Below, one piece after another: positions 38,068 through 46,834 of a stretch of 64,000 bases of DNA. The position numbers and the translations under genes were made by a program. How positions within the stretch are numbered: position 1 is the first letter of the stretch; each line of letters starts with the position of its first letter. The notes under the pieces were generated by a model. It had not been told where the DNA came from. It saw nothing but the letters and a program-made list of their open reading frames with translations, and searched no databases. The DNA comes from G965222535 sp965222535 (lineage in GTDB: Bacteria > Pseudomonadota > Gammaproteobacteria > HK1), in the NCBI GenBank assembly GCA_965222535.1, contig OZ244957.1, positions 1,240,001 through 1,304,000 on the forward strand, read 5' to 3'.

Positions 38068-38400
38068 ATGGTGCAGCAAAAACTTACGCTGACGATCATG
38101 AATCGCAAGTATCCCGTGAGGTGCAGCGCCGATGAAAGCGACCTGCTGCAACAGGCGGCGCGCTTGTTGCAGCAGCGCATACACGATAAGCAGCAGGCGG
38201 GCAAGTATCTGAACAACGAGCAGCTAGCCGTCATGGTGGCGCTGGATGCAGTCTATGATCAGCTGTCGACGCAACAGGAGCTCCACCAGCGTGATCAGCA
38301 GGTACTGCGGCTGCTGCACAAGATCGACAGTGCTGGTATGCAGGACGCCGAAGGTTTGCTGCAACAGGTACCAAATGATACGGAAACAGGCGGAAAATAG
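38068..38400 (+). CDS. zapA: Cell division protein ZapA
   Basis: This 110-residue FtsZ-associated protein promotes protofilament bundling. The N-terminal domain reads VQQKLTLTIMNRKYPVRCSA, followed by ESDLLQQAARLLQQRIHD, then a long C-terminal coiled coil (YDQLSTQQELHQRDQQVLRL). In many relatives 6S RNA and the 5-formyltetrahydrofolate cyclo-ligase gene follow. Here a 97-bp spacer leads instead to the convergent gcdH gene, so that neighbourhood is broken. Confidence 0.9.
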   Translation: MVQQKLTLTIMNRKYPVRCSADESDLLQQAARLLQQRIHDKQQAGKYLNNEQLAVMVALDAVYDQLSTQQELHQRDQQVLRLLHKIDSAGMQDAEGLLQQVPNDTETGGK

Positions 38401-38497
38401 TCCTTGAAAACCTCGAAAAACCAAGCCGGGAGGGTGCGTTTTCCGCCCCTCTTCCCCCGGCAAAGCGCACTCGCCAAACCGCGGGCCGGGGCGCTGG

Positions 38498-39712
38498 CTA
38501 AAAGGCGCTGATGCCGGTTTGGGAGCGACCAAGGATGAGCGCGTGGATGTCGTGCGTGCCTTCGTAGGTATTGACGGTTTCAAGGTTCATCACGTGGCGG
38601 ATCACGTGGTATTCGTCAACGATCCCGTTGGCACCGAGCATGTCTCTCGCGCTACGCGCAAGCTCCAGTGCCTTGCCGGCTGAATTGCGTTTCAACAGCG
38701 ATACCGCCTGATGCGCGGCGCGCCCCTGATCAAGTAACTGTCCGACGCGATGGCAAGCCAACAGGCCGAGACTGATCTCGGTCTGCATGTCAGCTAGTTT
38801 TTTCTGGATTAGTTGGTTGGCCGCCAGCGGTTTGCCGAATTGCTTGCGCGCCAGCGTGTAATCGCGTGCTGTATGCCAGCAGCACTCAGCGGCACCCAGT
38901 GCACCCCAGGCGATGCCGTAGCGCGCCATCGTCAAACAACTGAAAGGGCCTTTCAACCCTTCAACATTGGGCAGTCGATGGGTCGCGGGGACGAACACAT
39001 CGTGCATTAATATCTGCCCTGTCGGCGCGGCGCGCAAGCTGCATTTGCCCTCAATCGTCGGTGTCTCAAGGCCATCCATGCCGCGCTCCAGAAGGTAGCC
39101 GTGGATACGTCCCTGCTCGTTTTTAGCCCACACCAGCAGGACATCAGCAAACGGTGCATTGCTGATCCAGGTCTTGCCGCCGTTCAGCACAAAACCGCTA
39201 TCGACGGCCTGCGCGCGGCTGCGCATCCCCTGCGGATCAGAGCCGGCATCGGCTTCGGTGAGACCGAAGCAGCCGAGCCACTCACCGCTTGCTAGGCGCG
39301 GTAAATAGCGCACGCGTTGGGCTTCGCTGCCGTAGCGATAAATGGGGTGCATCACCAAGCTCGATTGCACGCTCATGAGAGAGCGATAGCCGCTATCGAC
39401 GCGCTCGATCTCGCGCATTATCAGACCATAGCTGATATGGTTCACGCCGGCGCAACCGTATCCCTTGAGCGTTGGACCAAGCAATCCCAGTTCGCCCATT
39501 TCGTGCAGTACGCGGCGATCAAATGAGGCTTCACGATAGGCGGTGAGGATGCGTGGCTGCAATTTTTGCTGTGCAAACTGATGCGCGCTGTCGCGCACCA
39601 TGCGCTCTTCAGAAGTCAGCAATTGCGCCAGCAGCAGCGGATCACGCCAGTCGAAATCGCGTGTCAGACCGCTGGCATCGGCTGTCTTGGGTGCTGCTGG
39701 CAGCATCGGCAT
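38498..39712 (-). CDS. gcdH: Glutaryl-CoA dehydrogenase
   Basis: FAD-dependent oxidation and decarboxylation of glutaryl-CoA to crotonyl-CoA, in lysine/tryptophan breakdown. The 404-residue product shows FDWRDPLLLAQLLTSEERMV, GCFGLTEADAGSDPQGM, GGKTWISNAPFADVLLVWAK, ARDYTLARKQFGKPLAANQL and MNLETVNTYEGTHDIHALIL. The glutamate of TYEGTHDIHALILGR is the catalytic base, and the whole block is diagnostic of GcdH among acyl-CoA dehydrogenases. It is convergent with zapA and followed upstream by phoX on the same strand. Confidence 0.94.
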   Translation of the reverse strand: MPMLPAAPKTADASGLTRDFDWRDPLLLAQLLTSEERMVRDSAHQFAQQKLQPRILTAYREASFDRRVLHEMGELGLLGPTLKGYGCAGVNHISYGLIMREIERVDSGYRSLMSVQSSLVMHPIYRYGSEAQRVRYLPRLASGEWLGCFGLTEADAGSDPQGMRSRAQAVDSGFVLNGGKTWISNAPFADVLLVWAKNEQGRIHGYLLERGMDGLETPTIEGKCSLRAAPTGQILMHDVFVPATHRLPNVEGLKGPFSCLTMARYGIAWGALGAAECCWHTARDYTLARKQFGKPLAANQLIQKKLADMQTEISLGLLACHRVGQLLDQGRAAHQAVSLLKRNSAGKALELARSARDMLGANGIVDEYHVIRHVMNLETVNTYEGTHDIHALILGRSQTGISAF

Positions 39713-39743
39713 GTTCCCCCGTGCGGGCTATGAGGGCGCTCTG

Positions 39744-41654
39744 TTAGCCCATTGCCCCGCCATCGTCGCGGGTGATGGCGATCAGTGATGAGCGCGGCGG
39801 GGTATTGCCGCCCGCCGGGAAATGGCTGTCCACAAGCGCTCCTGGATGTTGGATGTTGACGAACATCGTTTTGCGATCAAAGCTCCAGCATAAGCCCGTT
39901 ATCTCGCAGCCATTGGGCCCAACCATAAAGCGTTTGATAGCGCCGCTGGCGGGATTGGCGAACAGCATCTGGTTGTTGCCGTGCCCGGCATAGTTGCCTT
40001 GATTGGAGAAATTGCCGTCGGTCTGGATCCACAATCCACCATGGCTGTCAAAAGCGAGTCCATCTGGGGAGTTGAACATGTTGTGGATGTTGATATTCGG
40101 CGAACCCTTACGATCATCGCTGTGTATCGCCGGGTTGCCGGCGACGACGAACAGATCCCAAGCAAACCCCGCCGCGCTGTGATCGCCATTGTCAGGTCGC
40201 CAGCGCACGATTTGCCCGTAGCGATTTTTGAGGCGTGGATTGGGGCCGCCTAGCGGCATTTTGTCGCCGCCTGTGTTGGTTTTTTTACCGCGGTGCTTAT
40301 TGTTGGTCAGCGCGCAATAGACCTCCGCCTGATGCGGGTTGCTGGCGACCCACTCGGGGCGATCCATGGTTGTTGCCGCGACCGCTGATGCGGCCATGCG
40401 GGTGTGGATGCAGATCTCGGCTGCCGAGCGCAGCCCAGTGGCGGCAGGGGAAAGCTCCAGCCATTCGCCGCGCCCAGCAGCGTCAAAACGCGCCGCATAC
40501 AAGGTACCGCTATCGAGTAAATCACGGTCGCGTTGATCGCCGCGGTAGGTACCAGAGGAGACGAAACGATAGAGGTACTCGCCACGCTCGTCGTCTCCTA
40601 GGTAAACCACCACGCGGTTATTGTCAGCGATCACCAACTCGGCGTTTTCGTGCTTCAGACGCCCAAGTGCGGTCAGCTTCTTCGGAGTCGAGTGGGCATC
40701 TACCGGGTCAATTTCAACCACATAGCCGCAACGATTGGCTTCATTGGGGTGTTTGGCGAGGTCGAAGCGCGAATCAACCGCCGCCCAGGCGTAACCCTGA
40801 TCGTGGTGTTTGAATCCGTAGCGCCGCCGCGCCGCGCTGATCGTCAGCGTCGGATCGCTGATCGAGAAATAGTTGTCAAAATTTTCTTCGCACGTAAGGT
40901 AAGTGCCCCAAGGGGTTCTGCCGCTGCCGCAGTTGTTCCACGTTCCCAAGGTGTGGGTAGCCGCTGGATCGGCTGCCGTTTGCAGCCATGCGTGACCACG
41001 TGCCGGCCCGGCTATGGTCATCGGGGTATCGGGGGTAATACGACGGTTATAGGGGGAATCTTTGACTACCGACCAGCGCCCCCGGCGTTGCGTGATCTCG
41101 ACAATGCTGATCCCGTGGGCGGCTTTTCCCTTCTTCACATCGTCTGCGGTCAGTAGTTTTCCCGATGGGAACAATGCCTGTACTGAAATCGATTCATGGT
41201 TAATTGCGATCACGCTGTGGCCGTCGATATGGAACATCTCCATGCCATCCGCATGGTCGCCAAACGCGCGCTGTTGGCTGGCGGCGTCGCCACGCGTTAC
41301 GGGATCAAACGCGGCTGTGTGGCGCCATAACGGATCACCTACGCTGGCGACTACATGCCAACTGAAACCGTGCGGAACAGTCACTGTATCGCGCCGATTG
41401 GCTGCAACCGGCGTGAATTCCAGCCAGTCGCCCGCGCCCGCGGTGCTGGTTTGCGGCAACCCCACGCTAGAGACCCAAGCGGCGAACCCGAGAGCGCTGC
41501 TGCGGTGCAGAAAACGCCGCCGTGACAGGGGCGTATCCAACATCGCAGTGAACTCTGTGGTGCTCGGATCGTGATCCGCTGTGCGACTCCCAGCGTGGGC
41601 GAAAGCGGGGTTGGTTATTGGCTTCACTGCGTAGCGCTGCTTCATGATGCTCAA
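39744..41654 (-). CDS. PhoX-family (DUF839) phosphatase with Tat signal
   Basis: A 636-residue exported protein. A twin-arginine signal LSRRRFLHRSSALGFAAWVS occurs at about residues 43-62, after the long N-terminal lead usual for PhoX. The mature part has GHAWLQTAADP, TYLTCEENFDNYFSI, PDGLAFDSHGGLWIQTDGN and PRSSLIAITRDDGG, characteristic of the PhoX beta-propeller. PhoX enzymes are Ca/Fe-dependent periplasmic phosphomonoesterases. Phosphatase activity is inferred from the family. The stop is 31 bp before the gcdH start, so the two may be cotranscribed, though their functions differ. Confidence 0.87.
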   Translation of the reverse strand: MSIMKQRYAVKPITNPAFAHAGSRTADHDPSTTEFTAMLDTPLSRRRFLHRSSALGFAAWVSSVGLPQTSTAGAGDWLEFTPVAANRRDTVTVPHGFSWHVVASVGDPLWRHTAAFDPVTRGDAASQQRAFGDHADGMEMFHIDGHSVIAINHESISVQALFPSGKLLTADDVKKGKAAHGISIVEITQRRGRWSVVKDSPYNRRITPDTPMTIAGPARGHAWLQTAADPAATHTLGTWNNCGSGRTPWGTYLTCEENFDNYFSISDPTLTISAARRRYGFKHHDQGYAWAAVDSRFDLAKHPNEANRCGYVVEIDPVDAHSTPKKLTALGRLKHENAELVIADNNRVVVYLGDDERGEYLYRFVSSGTYRGDQRDRDLLDSGTLYAARFDAAGRGEWLELSPAATGLRSAAEICIHTRMAASAVAATTMDRPEWVASNPHQAEVYCALTNNKHRGKKTNTGGDKMPLGGPNPRLKNRYGQIVRWRPDNGDHSAAGFAWDLFVVAGNPAIHSDDRKGSPNINIHNMFNSPDGLAFDSHGGLWIQTDGNFSNQGNYAGHGNNQMLFANPASGAIKRFMVGPNGCEITGLCWSFDRKTMFVNIQHPGALVDSHFPAGGNTPPRSSLIAITRDDGGAMG

Positions 41655-41799
41655 ACGGATGCTTCGGTTGGCAAAAGATGCCAGAAAGCAAGTCCCAGTA
41701 CGGCATCATTGTAGCGAATTAAAATGTTAGCAAAAAACAAAAATGTTCCCTCTGGGCAACGCTGTGATAGGATCCAACGATGGCTATGCAACATTGGCT

Positions 41800-41960
41800 T
41801 ACGTAACAGGTGAGCGTGCCCCTTTCTCCACCCCCCTATCCCGTTGAGGTTTTTCGAGCTTCCTTAAGGTAATATCTCGCCAGTGGCGGGTAGATTCGAG
41901 CACTTGCCGACGACTTTGACTAAAGGGGTGCCTTATTGGGGAAAGGGTATTAAATCAATA
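41800..41960. repeat. Type A repeat pieces upstream of the MttB-family gene
   Basis: GGCTTACGTAACAGGTGAGC, CCCCCCTATCCCGTTGAGG with TTTTTCGAGCTTCC, and after 50 bp GGGGTGCCTTATTGGGGAAA with GGGTATTAAATCAATAAT. The order of the edges suggests two partial copies in opposite orientation. Confidence 0.55.
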
Positions 41961-41988
41961 ATCCGCATCACGCAAGGGAAGCACTCGC

Positions 41989-43533
41989 ATGACTGAAAAC
42001 ACAACTAAAACCGGGCGTCGCGCCGGCGGTCGCAAGGCACGCAAAGCGCTGCGCGCGGCACCGTTGTCCGAAGCGTTGAGACCCATTCACCCCGGGCTTG
42101 AAGGTGGCCTCTATAACCCCATAAAACCATCCGACCTCGACTTGATTCATGCTGCGGCATTGGAAATATTGGAGCACATCGGTTTATGCGATGCACCCGA
42201 GACGGGGGTGCGCATCCTGACCGCCGCCGGCGCGCTGGCCGGCGCTGATGGGCGCATCCGTTTCCCGCCGTCTCTGGTCGAAGATACGTTGAAGATCGCA
42301 GCGCGCGACATGTTTCTTTTTGCCCGCGATCCGGCGCGCGATTTGCTGCTGTCGGGGAATCGGGTTCACTACGGTACGGCTGGCGCGGCGGTGCATCTGG
42401 TGGACCCAGAAAAACGCGAATACCGTGACTCCACACTGCAGGATTTGTTCAACGCGGCGCGCATCGCCGATAGTCTGGACAACGTGCATTTCTTACAGCG
42501 ACCGATGGTCTGTCGTGACGTCAGTGACAACTTCGATATGGATATGAACACGCTGTACGCTGGTTGTCGCGGCACCGCCAAGCATGTCGGTACCAGCTTT
42601 ACCGAAAAAAGTTATGTTGCCGAAGCGTTTAAGATGCTGCACTGCATCGCTGGCAGCGAAGCCGCGTGGCGCGCCCGCCCCTTCGTGTCAAACTCCTGCT
42701 GCTTTGTCGTCCCACCGATGAAATTCGCTACCGAGAGCTGTGGTGTGCTGGAGGAATGCGTCAAAGGCGGGATGCCGGTGTTGTTGTTATCCGCAGGTCA
42801 GGCAGGGGCGACAGCGCCGGCTTCGATCGCCGGGGCGGTGGTGCAGGCGGTCGCCGAGTGCCTTGCCGGTTTGGTGTATGTCAACGCCCTCCGCCCGGGG
42901 CATCCAGCCATCTTCGGTACCTGGCCGTTCGTCTCCGATTTGCGCACTGGTGCGATGTCCGGCGGCTCTGGCGAGCAAGCCTTGCTGAGTGCTGGATGCG
43001 GCCAGATGGCGCGCTATTATGGCTTACCCGGCGGGGCCGCAGCGGGTATCGCGGATTCCAAGCTGCCGGATATGCAAGCCGGCTGGGAACAAGCTATCTC
43101 AAACGTTATGACAGGGCTCTCAGGGCTGAACTTAGTCTATGAAAGCGTGGGAATGCACGCTTCACTGCTGGGATTTTGCCTAGAAAGCATGATTTTGGGC
43201 AATGATCTGCTCGGACAATGCCTGCGCTGCGTACGCGGCATTGAAGTTGACCGAAAAAATCTTGCCCTTGATACAATTCGCAATGTTTGCCTAGAGGGGC
43301 CTGGGCACTACTTAGGCCACGCCCATACGCTGCAAGTCATGCAATCACACTATGTTTATCCGCAGCTCGCCAATCGCATGTCGCCCAAAGAATGGAACGA
43401 GGCCGAGCGCCCCGACTTGATCGAGCAAACCATCGAGCGCAAACACGCGTTGCTTTCACAGCACCACCCAAAATTCTCCGCTGCTGTCGATGGTGCCATA
43501 AGAAAACACTTCAATATCTATCTTCCTGCCTGA
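41989..43533 (+). CDS. Trimethylamine methyltransferase (MttB) superfamily protein, non-pyrrolysine type
   Basis: This 514-residue TIM-barrel protein has a basic N-terminal tail (TKTGRRAGGRKARKALRAAP), then the family blocks LHYGTAGAAVHLVD-like region, NFDMDMNTLYAGCRGTAKHV, SFTEKSYVAEAFKML, SNSCCFVVPPMKFATESCGV and FGTWPFVSDLRTGAMSGGSG. The frame is open throughout with no internal TAG, so it belongs to the non-pyrrolysine group. Characterised members demethylate glycine betaine, carnitine or proline betaine onto a corrinoid protein. No corrinoid protein or second methyltransferase is adjacent, so a partner must lie elsewhere or the activity differs. Confidence 0.88.
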   Translation: MTENTTKTGRRAGGRKARKALRAAPLSEALRPIHPGLEGGLYNPIKPSDLDLIHAAALEILEHIGLCDAPETGVRILTAAGALAGADGRIRFPPSLVEDTLKIAARDMFLFARDPARDLLLSGNRVHYGTAGAAVHLVDPEKREYRDSTLQDLFNAARIADSLDNVHFLQRPMVCRDVSDNFDMDMNTLYAGCRGTAKHVGTSFTEKSYVAEAFKMLHCIAGSEAAWRARPFVSNSCCFVVPPMKFATESCGVLEECVKGGMPVLLLSAGQAGATAPASIAGAVVQAVAECLAGLVYVNALRPGHPAIFGTWPFVSDLRTGAMSGGSGEQALLSAGCGQMARYYGLPGGAAAGIADSKLPDMQAGWEQAISNVMTGLSGLNLVYESVGMHASLLGFCLESMILGNDLLGQCLRCVRGIEVDRKNLALDTIRNVCLEGPGHYLGHAHTLQVMQSHYVYPQLANRMSPKEWNEAERPDLIEQTIERKHALLSQHHPKFSAAVDGAIRKHFNIYLPA

Positions 43534-43769
43534 AGCGCGGGTGTGGACCATGACTTTCAATGACCAGTGCCGGTTTGGGAGGCTGCGTCACCTCGTGATG
43601 CAACCCGCTTTGTGCGCCGCCGCTTGATCGATGACGCGGTGCAAGGTGAGGATGTCACGGGTGCAATCGGATTTTGAGTTCTTTGCTGCGATGGGCTATG
43701 GTAGTGCATTGTCCGCCACGCTGTGACACGCAAAGAGCCAGCGATGACTTTACCCGCGGGTAAGCGGGT

Positions 43770-44858
43770 ATGCAATCGAATCGAATCCACGCAATGGCGT
43801 TAGAAGGCACTGATCAACAGCATACTGTGGTGTTGCAGCTTTCACCGGCTGAAACGCTGCGGTTGGTGAATTTCTGTGGCCCGATGGATGACTACCTGCG
43901 GCAAATGGAGAAGTATCTGGATGTACGGATTGCCTGCCGCGGCGACAGCTTGCGTATTGTCGGCGCGCCGCAGAAGGTGGCTACGGCAAGCAAAGTGGCG
44001 CAGCTGATCTACCATGAAGCCGAGGCTGAGACGATCACCCGAGAGCATATCCATCTGGCGATCCATCAGGTCAATGAAGCCGAGCACCGCCAAAATCTTT
44101 CGTGTGAAACGCCTGACATAAAGAACGCGATCATCAATCTGCGCAACAGCCAAGTACGTGCGCGCAGCTTCAATCAGGCGCGCTATATTGAAAGCCTCTA
44201 CACGCATGACCTCAATTTCGGGATCGGCCCCGCCGGTACTGGAAAAACCTATCTCGCGGTGGCATGTGCGGTAGCGGCGATTGAAGCGCGCCGCGTACAA
44301 CGTATGGTGTTGGTGCGCCCAGCGGTTGAAGCGGGTGAGCGCTTAGGCTTTTTGCCCGGCGATCCGGCGCAGAAAGTCGATCCGTATTTGCGTCCCTTGT
44401 ACGATGCGTTGTACGACATGCTGGACAGCGCGCAGGTAGCTAAACTGTTCGACAGCAACCGCTTGGAGGTTGCCCCATTGGCCTATATGCGCGGCCGCAC
44501 GCTGAAGGATTCTTTTATCATTCTTGACGAAGCGCAAAACACCACTGTTGGGCAGATGATGATGTTTCTGACGCGCATCGGGTTTGGTTCCACTGCGGTG
44601 GTGACCGGCGATATCACCCAAGTCGATCTGCCGCCTGGGATGCCATCCGGCTTGGAGCATGCGGCGACGGTGTTGCGTAACGTAGAGGGGATCAGCTTTA
44701 CTTGGTTCGACATCGATGATGCGGTGCGCCACCCGTTGGTGATCAAGATCCTCAATGCTTACCAGTCACAACAGGCAATGAGCACGGCAACGCAAAGCGG
44801 TGACGGCGCGCCCGCGCCGCATGAGACGCCGGTGCCATTAATGCCCAAATGTCCGTGA
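43770..44858 (+). CDS. phoH: PhoH-like ATPase (YbeZ)
   Basis: This 362-residue P-loop protein of the YbeZ group has an N-terminal KH-like segment (LDVRIACRGDSLRIVGAPQK), Walker A FGIGPAGTGKTYLAVACAV near residue 150, GERLGFLPGDPAQKVDPYLR and Walker B SFIILDEAQNTT. It probably acts with YbeY in rRNA maturation. A second ATG at 43794 is also possible. The 3' end overlaps ybeY by ten bases. miaB, the usual gene before it, is absent; the 230 bp upstream shows no gene. Confidence 0.93.
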   Translation: MQSNRIHAMALEGTDQQHTVVLQLSPAETLRLVNFCGPMDDYLRQMEKYLDVRIACRGDSLRIVGAPQKVATASKVAQLIYHEAEAETITREHIHLAIHQVNEAEHRQNLSCETPDIKNAIINLRNSQVRARSFNQARYIESLYTHDLNFGIGPAGTGKTYLAVACAVAAIEARRVQRMVLVRPAVEAGERLGFLPGDPAQKVDPYLRPLYDALYDMLDSAQVAKLFDSNRLEVAPLAYMRGRTLKDSFIILDEAQNTTVGQMMMFLTRIGFGSTAVVTGDITQVDLPPGMPSGLEHAATVLRNVEGISFTWFDIDDAVRHPLVIKILNAYQSQQAMSTATQSGDGAPAPHETPVPLMPKCP

Positions 44859-45307
44859 TAGCGGTGCAACAGGCGGTCGCCACGGCCTCATCGCCGCCGC
44901 CTGAGCGATTGCGTCAATGGGCAAAGCATGTACTCGCCCACCAACAGATCGTGAATGTTGAATGGACCGTGCGGATCGTCGATCTGCAAGAATCTGCGGC
45001 GCTGAACCAGCGTTATCGCGGTCACGCTAAGCCAACCAATGTATTGTCGTTTTCCATGCCGTCGCTATCGGGCTTTGAATTACCGGCGTTAGGCGATATC
45101 GTGATCTGCGCCGCGCTTGTCGAGCGCGAATCGCAGGAGCAAGGCAAGCCGCTTGAATCCCACTGGGCGCATATGGTGATCCACGGCGCGCTGCATTTGC
45201 TGGGCTACGATCACAAGACAGAAGCCGAAGCGCAGCACATGGAATGGCTGGAGGCGACGTTAATGGATGGGCTGGGGTTCACCAACCCTTATGAGGTGAC
45301 ACAGTGA
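44849..45307 (+). CDS. ybeY: Endoribonuclease YbeY
   Basis: Single-strand endoribonuclease for 16S rRNA 3' processing and ribosome quality control. The 152-residue product shows LNQRYRGHAKPTNVLSFSMP, LGDIVICAALVERES and the zinc site HMVIHGALHLLGYDHKTEAE with its three histidines. It overlaps phoH and its TGA overlaps the corC GTG start, so the three genes form one coupled operon. Confidence 0.96.
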   Translation: MSVIAVQQAVATASSPPPERLRQWAKHVLAHQQIVNVEWTVRIVDLQESAALNQRYRGHAKPTNVLSFSMPSLSGFELPALGDIVICAALVERESQEQGKPLESHWAHMVIHGALHLLGYDHKTEAEAQHMEWLEATLMDGLGFTNPYEVTQ

Positions 45308-46152
45308 GTGATCGCGGACGTGGTTCGGGTGCTAAACCCTCGCCTTGGCGTAAATGGTTGCAGGGTCTTAGCGAGCCGCAAGACCTCGAAGAGTTGAGGG
45401 AGTGGCTGCATGGTGCCGAGCGGCGACACCTGTTTGACGCCGAGGTCTTAGGTATGATCGAAGGTGCGCTGCAAGTCGAGAACAAACAGGCGCGAGACAT
45501 CATGGTGCCGGCTGCCGGCATGGTCAGCGTTCGCTCAGATCAATTGCCCAGCGAGTTCATTGACGAAGTGATCGAATCGGGGCATTCGCGGTTTCCAGTG
45601 CTCGGCGATAGTCGCGATCAAGTTGTGGGGATTTTGCTGGCTAAAGACATGTTGCATCACCTTGCCCATCCTAGCGATGGACATTTTGATCTGCGCGATG
45701 TGATGCACCCGGTGGTGTTCATTCCAGAAAGCATGCGTTTGACAACGCTGCTGAATGAATTTCGCTCACGGCGCCATCACATGGCGGTCGTTGTCGATGA
45801 GTACAGCGGTGTCGCTGGCTTGGTTACCATTGAAGATGTGATTGAAGAGATTGTCGGCGAGATCGATGACGAGCACGATGTTGATGTTGACAAGGATGAA
45901 TATATCAGCGCCGACGGCAACGGCCAATTTACCGTCCAAGCGCGTACCCCGATCGCCGATTTCAATCGCTATTTCAACACCCATTACAGCGATGAGGAAT
46001 TCGATACGATTGGCGGCATGGTGCTGCATCGCTGGGAGCGGTTGCCTAAGGTCGGCGAAACCATGTCCATGGACAATTGGTGCCTGACGGTTATACAGGC
46101 CGACAATCGCCGCTTACATACACTGATGTTTAGCGACTCCAAGCAGCAATAA
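45304..46152 (+). CDS. corC: CorC/YbeX family protein (CBS pair plus transporter-associated domain)
   Basis: This 282-residue protein starts at GTG 45304. An acidic N-terminal helix precedes two CBS motifs (ARDIMVPAAGMVSVRSDQLP; HHMAVVVDEYSGVAGLVTIE) and a C-terminal CorC_HlyC domain (RTPIADFNRYFNTHYSDEEF, TIGGMVLHRWERLPKVGE). The group is linked to magnesium/cobalt efflux and to ribosome function beside YbeY. Lnt, the usual next gene, is missing: a type B repeat begins almost at once after the stop, followed by the cassette cluster. Confidence 0.93.
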   Translation: MSDRGRGSGAKPSPWRKWLQGLSEPQDLEELREWLHGAERRHLFDAEVLGMIEGALQVENKQARDIMVPAAGMVSVRSDQLPSEFIDEVIESGHSRFPVLGDSRDQVVGILLAKDMLHHLAHPSDGHFDLRDVMHPVVFIPESMRLTTLLNEFRSRRHHMAVVVDEYSGVAGLVTIEDVIEEIVGEIDDEHDVDVDKDEYISADGNGQFTVQARTPIADFNRYFNTHYSDEEFDTIGGMVLHRWERLPKVGETMSMDNWCLTVIQADNRRLHTLMFSDSKQQ

Positions 46153-46428
46153 GTGAGGCGTGTAAAGGTGCAGGTGGCGTTTGGTGCTCTGGGATTTTTA
46201 ATATTTTAATCCGCAACTGCACAAGCTACGCTTGGCTAGTTGCGGAGAGATTTGCAGAAAAGACGTTTGTATTGGGGGAAGAGTGAAGGTGTGTTTAACC
46301 CACCTAAACGCGGTACCCCCTTCCCCCAAACCCCTAACCCCAGGATCTCCTGCGCCCTCGCCTCGACGCCGTGCTGGCCTCGGGCTTTGGGCAAGGCTCT
46401 GGGATGGTGGAGGGCGGCGCTCTGGAAT
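46153..46428 (+). repeat. Type B composite repeat, copy 3
   Basis: CTCTGG at 46187, then TTTTTAATATTTTAAT and a hairpin at 46211-46245 (CCGCAACT/AGTTGCGG outside, CAAGC-TAC-GCTTG inside). TTTGTATTGGGGGAAGAG and CCCCCTTCCCCCAAACCCC arms follow, with GTTTAACCCACCTAAACGC in the loop, then further CTCTGG at 46397 and 46420, 23 bp apart. Confidence 0.85.
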
Positions 46429-46792
46429 TTTCTATTTTTAATCCTGAGATGCTAGGCAACGCCTAGCATCTCAGGAGAATAAGGATGGTAAAGACGTTTG
46501 TATTGGGGAAAGGGTGAAGGCGTGTTTAACCCACCTAAACGCGGTACTCCCTTCCCCCAAACCCCTAACCCCAGCATCTCCTGCGTTCTCGCCTCGACGC
46601 CGTGCTGGCCTCGGGCTTCGGGCAAGGCTCTGGCAGGGCTTCGGGCAAGGCTCTGGAGTTGGGACAATGCCCCTTCCAGCAATCATTTCGTGGTGCCGTT
46701 AGGCGCACCTAATTAAAATTAAAAACGATTATCTTCAAGTAGCATGAGTATAGTGCAAGCAATAGCATGGATAATTTTCCGCTTATTGTGCT
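46429..46792 (+). repeat. Type B composite repeat, copy 4
   Basis: Hairpin 46443-46475 is perfect: CCTGAGATGCTAGGC, loop AAC, GCCTAGCATCTCAGG. The G-rich/C-rich arms follow, then CTCTGG at 46628 and 46651 (23 bp apart), the module CAATCATTTCGTGGTGCCGT, CTTCAAGTAGCATGAGTATA and GTGCAAGCAATAGCATGG. The last 130 bp are almost identical to the end of the copy at 49.0-49.13 kb. Confidence 0.9.
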
Positions 46793-46799
46793 GTTGGGT
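46793..46799 (+). other. Possible integron core site GTTGGGT before cassette 1
   Basis: GTTGGGT fits the attC core consensus GTTRRRY. It sits just after a type B repeat and 36 bp before the first cassette gene, where a cassette junction would be expected. On its own a seven-base match is weak. Confidence 0.4.
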
Positions 46800-46834
46800 G
46801 TGTCAAATAGATCTAGAAGGTTGTAGGGGATAAA

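Noticed and set aside
38401..38497. 6S RNA after zapA
   Set aside because: The spacer to gcdH is only 97 bp, too short for 6S RNA, and it holds a degraded type A repeat edge.
41989..43533. Pyrrolysine-containing trimethylamine methyltransferase
   Set aside because: The frame has no internal TAG codon at the pyrrolysine position and no pyl genes are seen, so this is the non-pyrrolysine branch.
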